From contig JAJYTZ010000008.1 in NCBI GenBank assembly GCA_021792775.1, positions 1 through 34,324 on the forward strand: a DNA stretch of 34,324 nucleotides. Reading direction: 5' to 3'. Below, piece after piece: positions 29,193 through 34,324 of the stretch. The position numbers and the translations under genes are program-made. Under the pieces are notes generated by a model, which made no database searches, was not told where the DNA came from, and saw nothing but the letters and a program-made list of their open reading frames with translations. Each line of letters begins with the position of its first letter. The first letter of the stretch is position 1. This DNA is from Microcaldota archaeon (GTDB taxonomy: Archaea > Micrarchaeota > Micrarchaeia > Micrarchaeales > Micrarchaeaceae).

Positions 29193-30524
29193 ATGGAGAG
29201 CAGAGATTACGACCTTATAATTGTCGGGGGAGGGATAACCGGAGCTGCCGTACTTTACGCTGTCTCTGCATATACCAATATATCAAGAGTCTTGCTTATT
29301 GAAAAATATGAAGATATAGCCACGCTCAACTCCAATTCCAGGAGCAACAGCCAGACCCTTCACTTTGGCGATGTTGAGACTAATTACACTCTGAAAAAGG
29401 CGACCGAAGCGAAAATGGAAGCGAACAGGGTACTTAGATACATACATTTGCTTGAAAAGGGAGAGCAGGCTCGTATTATAAGTAAATGCCAGAAAATGGT
29501 GCTTGGAGTGGGGGATGAAGAGGTAGAATCTCTCGAGAAGACATATTATTCCGGGATAAAGAGGATATTCCCCGGATTAAAGAAAGTTGAAAGGGAGGGA
29601 TTATCTGGGATAGAGCCGAATACTGTTAGAGGCAGGCCAGCAGAGGAGAGGATTGTTGCACTTGTCTCTGACAGCGGATACATGGTTGATTTTGAACGCC
29701 TGGCGAGGTCTTTTGTCTCCAGGGCGCTGCGCAATAAAAAAGCTAGGATAAACTTAATGTTCAATACTGCGGTGAAGTCGCTGCGAGAGGTCAGAAAGGA
29801 ATACGTTCTAACTACCACAAAAGGCGAGTTTAGGACAAAGTTTGTGGTCTTTGCCACAGGCAGCTACAGCCTTCTGTTCGCGAAAATGCTCGACTTTGAC
29901 AAGAACCTTTCCATAATATCAATAGGCGGAGACTATTTTATCTCGAAGAGAATGCTTAATGGAAAAGTGTATAGGGTGCAGAAAGGTGGGGTTCCTTTTG
30001 CTGCCGTACATGCGGATCCTGACATACGGAACCCTGACATAACAAGATACGGACCGACTGCAACTATGCCGCTCCGACTGGAGAAAAGGGGATCGACATT
30101 CTTTGATTATCTGAGGTCGTTTAACTACGACATAAAGACCTTGGAAACCTTGGTAAAAGTGGTAAGCAACGAAGACATAATAAGGATATTGGAAACCAAT
30201 TTCGTATACGGGTTGCCGCTAATAGGGAAACGATGGTTCTTTGAGAACGAGGCGAGGAAAATAGTTCCTACCATAAAGTATGAACAACTTTACCATGAAA
30301 GAGGTATGGGGGGAATTAGGCCGCAGATTGTGGATGAGAATACTGAGTCGTTCTTTGTTGGAGCATCTAAGCTATATGATAATAACGCGATATTCAATAT
30401 AACTCCATCGCCTGGAGCATCATCCTCGCTGGAAAGCGGGATAGAGGATATGAAGTATATCGCGCGTGCGCTCGGTCTGCGCATAGACCATAAGAAATTT
30501 GAAGCTGAGTTGGGGATTGGATAA
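29193..30524 (+). CDS. FAD-dependent malate:quinone-oxidoreductase-like enzyme
   Basis: 443 residues. Seen: the FAD-binding DLIIVGGGITGAAVLYAV followed by LLIEKYEDIA; a NSRSNSQTLHFGDVETNYT segment like the SNNSQTLHxGDIETNYT of Mqo-type malate oxidases; FVVFATGSYS in the second dinucleotide region; and GPTATMPL and a C-terminal SPGASSSLESG that closes on FAD. Mqo oxidises malate to oxaloacetate and passes electrons to quinone. The L-2-hydroxyglutarate oxidase/DadA families share parts of this pattern, so the substrate is an inference from the motif and from the neighbouring citrate synthase and aconitase. No membrane helix is present, as in Mqo. threonine synthase starts 2 nt after its stop. 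Confidence 0.78.
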   Translation: MESRDYDLIIVGGGITGAAVLYAVSAYTNISRVLLIEKYEDIATLNSNSRSNSQTLHFGDVETNYTLKKATEAKMEANRVLRYIHLLEKGEQARIISKCQKMVLGVGDEEVESLEKTYYSGIKRIFPGLKKVEREGLSGIEPNTVRGRPAEERIVALVSDSGYMVDFERLARSFVSRALRNKKARINLMFNTAVKSLREVRKEYVLTTTKGEFRTKFVVFATGSYSLLFAKMLDFDKNLSIISIGGDYFISKRMLNGKVYRVQKGGVPFAAVHADPDIRNPDITRYGPTATMPLRLEKRGSTFFDYLRSFNYDIKTLETLVKVVSNEDIIRILETNFVYGLPLIGKRWFFENEARKIVPTIKYEQLYHERGMGGIRPQIVDENTESFFVGASKLYDNNAIFNITPSPGASSSLESGIEDMKYIARALGLRIDHKKFEAELGIG

Positions 30525-30526
30525 AG

Positions 30527-31579
30527 ATGGCAAGGTATAAGCTGAGATGTTTGGAGTGCGGGGCGTCTTACGGGAAGACATACCATACCCAGATATGCGA
30601 GAGATGCAATGGCCTGCTTGAGGTTGTCTATGCTGGCGTATCCAAACCGAAAGAGATAACATCATTTTGGGATATGAAAGGAGTGCTGCCTGATTCGAAT
30701 TATATGGATCTTCAGCTCGGAAACACGAAACTGGTAAGGACAAGAGATATGGGATATGCAAAACTGGAGTTCGAGAATCCGACTAGATCTTTTAAGGACA
30801 GGGGATCCGTGGTAGAGGTTTCGAGGGCAAACGATTTAGGGCATTCGGAGGTTGTGTGTGCATCTACTGGAAACATGGCTTACTCTGTCGCTTTTTACTC
30901 CAAGATATACGGCCTTAGGTCCAGAATATTCATAAGCAAGGATGCGAATCGCGACAAGCTGAAAAGCATAAAAGATACACACAACGCCACAGTAGTAAAG
31001 GTTGATGGGGATTTTACTAGAGCTCAGACTGCTGCGATAGACTACTCAGTAAAGGAGGGGATTTTCCTTGCAGGCGATTACTGTTACAGGAAGGAGGGAC
31101 AGAAGACGATTGCATACGAAATCTCTTATCAGCTTAAGGGAATTACTGATGTGATAATACCTGTCGGGAATGCGACCCTGTTTGCAGGTATGTATAAAGG
31201 ATTCTTGGAAATTTGTGGAAACAGCAATAAGAAGAAGATTCCGAAGATGGTTGCGGTAGAAGCGGAGGGCGCTGCGCCGCTTGTGAAGGCATTTGAGACA
31301 GGGAAGTCTCTCAAATATGAGGCGCCTAAGACGAAAGCGGATGCAATAGCTGTAGGTATGCCAACCTTTTGGAAGCAGGCGATATCTGGGATAAAGAAGA
31401 GTAACGGATTTGCCGTATCTGTCTCTGACGCGGCAATGGAAAGTGCCAAAGAAGAGCTGTATATGAAGAATGGATTGATGGTTGAGCTTGGCGGAGCGGC
31501 TTCTGCTGCTGCATACAAACTCGTTAAGGGTAGATTGGGTAGAAAAACAGTAATAATACTCAGCGGGGCCAACATCTAA
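30527..31579 (+). CDS. thrC: Threonine synthase (PLP-dependent)
   Basis: 350 residues. The N-terminus has a zinc-ribbon-like LRCLECGASY...ICERCNGLLEV, common in archaeal ThrC. Then NPTRSFKDRGS with the PLP lysine, ASTGNMAYSVAFYSKIYG, the PLP phosphate loop PVGNATL, and GGAASAAAYKL near the C-terminus. It converts O-phosphohomoserine to threonine. Cysteate synthase and other type II PLP lyases are close relatives, so the exact substrate is likely but not certain. It is the third gene of the aconitase transcript. Confidence 0.86.
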   Translation: MARYKLRCLECGASYGKTYHTQICERCNGLLEVVYAGVSKPKEITSFWDMKGVLPDSNYMDLQLGNTKLVRTRDMGYAKLEFENPTRSFKDRGSVVEVSRANDLGHSEVVCASTGNMAYSVAFYSKIYGLRSRIFISKDANRDKLKSIKDTHNATVVKVDGDFTRAQTAAIDYSVKEGIFLAGDYCYRKEGQKTIAYEISYQLKGITDVIIPVGNATLFAGMYKGFLEICGNSNKKKIPKMVAVEAEGAAPLVKAFETGKSLKYEAPKTKADAIAVGMPTFWKQAISGIKKSNGFAVSVSDAAMESAKEELYMKNGLMVELGGAASAAAYKLVKGRLGRKTVIILSGANI

Positions 31580-31640
31580 TCGATGTTTGCGCTTCCCTTA
31601 CGGATAAGATTGTAGGGACAGGGAATGGCACTATGGTAAG

Positions 31641-31648
31641 GTATATAA
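31641..31648 (+). promoter_or_regulatory. TATA box ahead of the PCNA gene
   Basis: GTATATAA at the centre of the near-palindrome AAGGTATATAACCTT, with a predicted start of transcription about 31666-31672. Confidence 0.6.
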
Positions 31649-31695
31649 CCTTATTTGGCGATTTATTATTGTAGTTCTTGTTTTACGGTGATACG

Positions 31696-32436
31696 TTGTT
31701 CGAGATAAAGATAGACGATGCAAAATATTGGAAGAATTGTGTAGATGCACTGGTGAGGCTCGTTGATGAAGGTACGTTCAGCCTCTCTAAGGAGGGCATA
31801 CAATTCAAGGCGATGGACCCATCTGGAATAAGCATGGTCTGTTTTGAGATGCCTAGTAAGGCGTTCTCGAAATTTGAGATAGAGAAGCAGGCAAACATAG
31901 GCCTTAACCTTGAGAACTTTTACAGGATACTCTCAAGTGCAAGACCGGACGAGCAGCTCCTCATGAAGGATTCTGGCGGGCGGTTCCTAGTCGAGTTCAT
32001 AGGCAAAAACAGCAGAAGAAGGTACAAACTCCCGATAATAGAAATAAGGAAGAACTTAGAGAACGAGCCCAAGGTTGAGTTTGAGTCTGATGTGGAGATA
32101 AGGGGAGAGTCCATAAAAGAGATAATAAAAGACGCTTCTTTGCTGTCAACTTACATAGGCTTTAAAACCGATAAAAATTCGTTGATTGTGTCAGCAAAAG
32201 GGGATTTCGGCGAGCTTGAAGAGGAACACCTTGGAGAGGGGGATGCAATAAAGAAGATGGATGTAAAGAAATCCACAGAGGCATCATTCAACCTCGAGTA
32301 TCTTGAGAGGATGGTAAGTGCCTGTCCTTCCGGCAACCATATAAAGATGCATTTCAAGACGGATGCGCTTGTTAAGGTAGATTATAAGATAGGAGATGCG
32401 GAAGTGGTATATTACCTTGCCCCATATATAGTATAA
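31696..32436 (+). CDS. pcn: DNA polymerase sliding clamp (PCNA)
   Basis: 246 residues from TTG 31696 (MFEIKIDDAKYWKNCVDAL). Seen: LVDEGTFSLSKEGIQFKAMDPSGISMVCFEMPSKAF in domain 1, KLPIIEIRKN in the interdomain region, and a C-terminus KVDYKIGDAEVVYYLAPYI that carries the usual acidic-hydrophobic end; PIP-box ligands dock near the IDCL. The frame also opens at TTG 31678, but the family N-terminus begins MFE and GGTGAT, a good anti-16S match, lies 3 nt before TTG 31696. It forms the ring that tethers replicative polymerases, FEN1 and ligase. The downstream gene starts 10 nt after the stop. Confidence 0.94.
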   Translation: MFEIKIDDAKYWKNCVDALVRLVDEGTFSLSKEGIQFKAMDPSGISMVCFEMPSKAFSKFEIEKQANIGLNLENFYRILSSARPDEQLLMKDSGGRFLVEFIGKNSRRRYKLPIIEIRKNLENEPKVEFESDVEIRGESIKEIIKDASLLSTYIGFKTDKNSLIVSAKGDFGELEEEHLGEGDAIKKMDVKKSTEASFNLEYLERMVSACPSGNHIKMHFKTDALVKVDYKIGDAEVVYYLAPYIV

Positions 32437-32446
32437 GCTGGTCTGC

Positions 32447-32971
32447 ATGAGGATGCTTGTGTTCGTACCTCCATCCGATTTCAAGGATGATGCGCTAAAA
32501 TTAGCTCTGCTCTTCATGGAAAAGTGGGGAATCGGTTATGATGTTTCCAGTTATCACACAGGGGAGTGCAGAGGCTCGCAGGGACACGTCAGGCAGGTAT
32601 CGCTCAATGCAAAAGACGTGGATATTGCGCGGTACGATGGAATAATCATAATTGGCGGGGAAGGTATAGATAAATACAAACTTGCTGATTTTAGGCCGCT
32701 TTCCGACCTTATTATAAAGTTTGACAAAGCTGGGAAGCGGATATGCGCGATAGGTAATGGAATAAAGGTAATACCAAGAGCCAACATAATAAAGGGAAAG
32801 AGGGTCGTATCTAACCAGAACAATTCGATTGCTCAGAGTGTGTCGCTCTTCCATGGGATCCCATCAGACAGCCACTTCGAGGTCTCTGGAAATGTCGTAA
32901 CAATATCTGACAGGGAAGTCTCTCACATAGAGGAGGGGATGCAGGAATTCGTTTCGCGCCTTAGCGCATGA
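32447..32971 (+). CDS. Class I glutamine amidotransferase/DJ-1-PfpI-fold protein without the nucleophile cysteine
   Basis: 174 residues. A flavodoxin-like opening MRMLVFVPPSDFKDDALKL, a middle IARYDGIIIIGGEGID, and the elbow region ICAIGNGIKVIPRANIIKGKRVV follow the DJ-1/PfpI and PurQ-type glutaminase plan (IIIPGG, then xICHGxxxL or GICNGFQxL, then a GKxVT strand). In the alignment by eye the nucleophile Cys becomes Gly (AIGNG). The only nearby Cys lies three positions earlier. A catalytic role is therefore doubtful; binding or regulatory roles are possible. It sits 10 nt behind pcn and 18 nt before rnp4, so it probably belongs to a replication/RNA-processing transcript. Confidence 0.68.
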   Translation: MRMLVFVPPSDFKDDALKLALLFMEKWGIGYDVSSYHTGECRGSQGHVRQVSLNAKDVDIARYDGIIIIGGEGIDKYKLADFRPLSDLIIKFDKAGKRICAIGNGIKVIPRANIIKGKRVVSNQNNSIAQSVSLFHGIPSDSHFEVSGNVVTISDREVSHIEEGMQEFVSRLSA

Positions 32972-32989
32972 ACTGGGAGAGAGAATAAT

Positions 32990-33286
32990 ATGGGAAAGAA
33001 GGAAGATATAGGAAGGATTGCCGAACAGCGCATCGTTGCGCTTTATGGGCAGGCGAAAAAGACAACAGATGGAGAGTTGTCACATGCCTACATCTCATTG
33101 TTGAGAAACATTTCAAAGCACAATAGGAAGCGGATACCGCCACAGATAAAAAACGCATTTTGCAAGAGCTGTGATAGGATGTTCTCAAAAAGCGGGAGTT
33201 CAACAAGATTGTCTAGCTCTAGAGGTTACTTGTCTGTGAAGTGTGGATATTGCGGAAAGGAGAGGCACATATTCTATAAGGGATAG
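32990..33286 (+). CDS. rnp4: Ribonuclease P protein component 4 (Rpp21/Rpr2)
   Basis: 98 residues. Two N-terminal helices (ADAEQRIVALYGQAKK-like stretch and YISLLRNISKHNRKRIP) are followed by a zinc ribbon: FCKSCDRMF and VKCGYCGKERHIFY, with the SSSTRLS basic patch between. This is the Rpr2 family layout. The protein binds with Rpp29 to the specificity domain of RNase P RNA and helps tRNA 5' maturation, which matters here because a tRNA directly abuts nuoN. Its stop codon touches the end of the convergent HIT gene, with no gap. Confidence 0.9.
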   Translation: MGKKEDIGRIAEQRIVALYGQAKKTTDGELSHAYISLLRNISKHNRKRIPPQIKNAFCKSCDRMFSKSGSSTRLSSSRGYLSVKCGYCGKERHIFYKG

Positions 33287-33709
33287 TTAGGCGGGATTTT
33301 TCTCTATTTCTGCCACTATGCGCTTTCGCATAGATTTGCGCTCGGCTTCGCTCATCTCTTTATGAGGTTCGAAATGGGGATGTTTGTGCGGAAGATATCT
33401 TGGTATGACATGTATGTGGGTGTGTATTATCTCTTGTCCTGCCGCCCTGCCTATATTGACAACAATCTCTATCCCATCGGCTCCCATCCTTTCCTTGAGT
33501 GTTTTGCTTATCTCTTTAGCAGTTTCCGTCATTGAGTTTACTGTGCGCTGCGGAGTCTCGAGGAGGTTTTTGTAGTGCTTTGAAGATATAACCAGCATAT
33601 GTCCCAAAGATGTAGGAAATTTATCGAATATCACAAAGTGATCCGATCTCTTTATTACCACGGTGTCTCCTCCTGCCGTATATATCCCGCAGAATATGCA
33701 TTTTCTCAT
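33287..33709 (-). CDS. HIT-family nucleotide hydrolase/transferase
   Basis: 140 residues from ATG 33709 (MRKCIFCGIY). Seen: N-terminal CIFC zinc half-site, FDKFPTSLGHMLVISSKHY in the strand region, VVNIGRAAGQEIIHTHIHVIPRY with the histidine triad HTHIH, and a charged C-terminal helix with RKSMRKRIVAEIEK. Family members hydrolyse AMP-lysine, Ap4A or similar nucleotides. The frame runs upstream to 33856, but those 49 residues overlap another small gene and do not look like HIT sequence. It is the last gene of a three-gene minus-strand operon. Confidence 0.9.
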   Translation of the reverse strand: MRKCIFCGIYTAGGDTVVIKRSDHFVIFDKFPTSLGHMLVISSKHYKNLLETPQRTVNSMTETAKEISKTLKERMGADGIEIVVNIGRAAGQEIIHTHIHVIPRYLPHKHPHFEPHKEMSEAERKSMRKRIVAEIEKNPA

Positions 33710-33713
33710 CTGA

Positions 33714-33851
33714 TCACGATAGATGGTAGGGAGCGGTGATTGGTACTGGCTGTATAGGTATAGCCCTTTGCGATGATCGAGAAACAATGGGATGCTTTGG
33801 CAATTCAAAAGGTGCAACTTCCTCTGACTTTTTGAATGAGTTTTGAGACAT
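33714..33851 (-). CDS. Proline-rich 45-aa orphan protein
   Basis: MSQNSFKKSEEVAPFELPKH opens a 45-residue protein that continues with VSRSSQRAIPIQPVPITAPY. It fills the 143-bp gap between two genes exactly: its ATG lies 1 bp after the TGA of the upstream PH-like gene, and its stop is 4 bp from the HIT start. That packing and the normal codon choice argue it is expressed. No domain is recognised; the proline-rich part is probably disordered. A GATGAT element before the ATG could act as ribosome-binding site. Confidence 0.5.
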   Translation of the reverse strand: MSQNSFKKSEEVAPFELPKHPIVSRSSQRAIPIQPVPITAPYHLS

Positions 33852-33852
33852 A

Positions 33853-34200
33853 TCATCGCTTATTTTGCAATAACTCTTCTGCAATCTTATTTTTGTCGTC
33901 AACCTCCACCACAAGATATTTGTAAGGTTCGTTCTTGAATTCTACCGTTACACATTTGTCAGGATGGCGCATTGCAAAAAACGCTGTTCCGTCTTTTAAT
34001 AAATACCTTCCCTCCTTTATAACACCTGGCAGACCGGTACCTCCAACCCTTATACCTTCCAACCACTTCTTGGTGTCTGTAGAAACCGATACTATGTTGT
34101 CCAGCTTGAACTCAAGCCGCTTTTTCAATGCGGCAACCTCTTCCAATCCTTCGAAATCCACAATGAGTTTTTTTCCTTCAACAAAGAGTTTGTGCGGCAT
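33853..34200 (-). CDS. Conserved-type small protein, PH-like beta barrel
   Basis: 115 residues from ATG 34200 (MPHKLFVEGKKLIVDF). It alternates strands (LIVDFEGLEEVAALKKRLEFKLDNIVSVS, GIRVGGTGLPGVIKEGRYLL, TAFFAMRHPDKCVTVEF) and ends with a C-terminal helix (DDKNKIAEELLQ), the order of a bacterial PH-like domain. The GGTGLPGVIKEGRYL block and the MRHPDKCVTVE strand are striking and probably conserved, but the function is not known. The frame runs to 34248; that extension is cysteine-rich and less convincing. It heads the operon with the 45-aa orphan and the HIT protein, and its promoter region is shared with the plus-strand gene at the window edge. Confidence 0.65.
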   Translation of the reverse strand: MPHKLFVEGKKLIVDFEGLEEVAALKKRLEFKLDNIVSVSTDTKKWLEGIRVGGTGLPGVIKEGRYLLKDGTAFFAMRHPDKCVTVEFKNEPYKYLVVEVDDKNKIAEELLQNKR

Positions 34201-34292
34201 CTTATCACTTCTTTCACAGCAGTTCATTAAGTCTACTGCTATGCCCATTCTATCATTCTTAAGCGATAAATGTCTTTCGGTGACTTTGGTGT

Positions 34293-34324
34293 ATGATGGT
34301 GGGATTGGAGAGCTTCGGCAAATC
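34293..34324 (+). CDS. Start of a gene cut by the window end, possibly SRP54 (Ffh)
   Basis: From ATG 34293 the frame reads MMVGLESFGK, then S, before the sequence ends. The opening LxSFGKS recalls SRP54 N-termini in archaea, which often read MVLDSLGKxL. Eleven residues cannot prove it. Confidence 0.3.
   Translation, partial: MMVGLESFGK

Noticed and set aside
33287-33856. Upstream extension of the HIT protein to 33856
   Set aside because: The 49 extra residues do not match HIT N-termini; MRKCIFC at 33709 does, and another small gene fills the space.
1-34324. CRISPR array
   Set aside because: No regularly spaced direct repeats with unique spacers were seen; the only tandem repeat is the in-frame 66-bp duplication.

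Overview
The window reads as a dense archaeal chromosome segment. Supporting signs are TATA-box promoters 24-35 bp ahead of starts, U-rich terminators, a sliding-clamp PCNA, the RNase P protein Rpp21/Rpr2, a prenyl diphosphate synthase, a HerA-type ATPase, a tRNA-Ser interrupted at 37/38 with a bulge-helix-bulge fold, and two sequon-rich membrane-anchored surface proteins. TTG/GTG starts and 4-bp ATGA overlaps are common. The mix of a small-genome style with a Complex I membrane arm, citrate synthase, aconitase and a malate:quinone-oxidoreductase-like enzyme would fit a Micrarchaeota/ARMAN-type acidophilic DPANN archaeon; that placement is inference, not proof.

Layout. 1-3000: end of a polyprenyl synthase gene, a helical orphan, a HemK2-like methyltransferase, a GC-rich hairpin-rich stretch that may be an ncRNA, and an aldo/keto reductase. 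3000-5900 is accessory DNA: a GIY-YIG-like protein, a TTG-start mini-ORF, a transposon-associated DUF2080 protein behind a perfect operator-like inverted repeat, a surface protein, a decayed IS481-like transposase and an ASCH-domain protein. 5900-8760: intron-bearing tRNA-Ser(UGA), a HerA-like ATPase with a probable C-terminal nuclease domain, a membrane protein and a CDP-alcohol phosphatidyltransferase with a split active-site motif. 8750-14470: ABM-domain protein, apt, a YIP1-like protein, thyX, acylphosphatase, a beta-rich protein whose true start seems non-canonical, a winged-helix protein with a large surface protein, and an orphan.

14500-21330 is a tight nuoHIJKLMN operon (the Complex I membrane arm plus the NuoI ferredoxin subunit) whose last stop codon lies 1 nt before tRNA-Pro(CGG). 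21330-22950 is AT-rich, palindrome-rich and low in genes: an ICMT-like methyltransferase and a small protein made of tandem 66-bp repeats.

22950-31600 is a carbon/energy block: an SSS transporter with its DUF3311 partner, DUF488, citrate synthase, and divergently aconitase, the quinone-linked oxidoreductase and threonine synthase. Together with the nuo operon this suggests TCA-cycle reactions feeding electrons into a quinone pool. 31600-34324 holds information-processing genes: pcn, a glutaminase-fold protein lacking its nucleophile, rnp4, and an opposing operon of a PH-like protein, a 45-aa orphan and a HIT protein. At the right edge, the first codons of what may be SRP54 begin.
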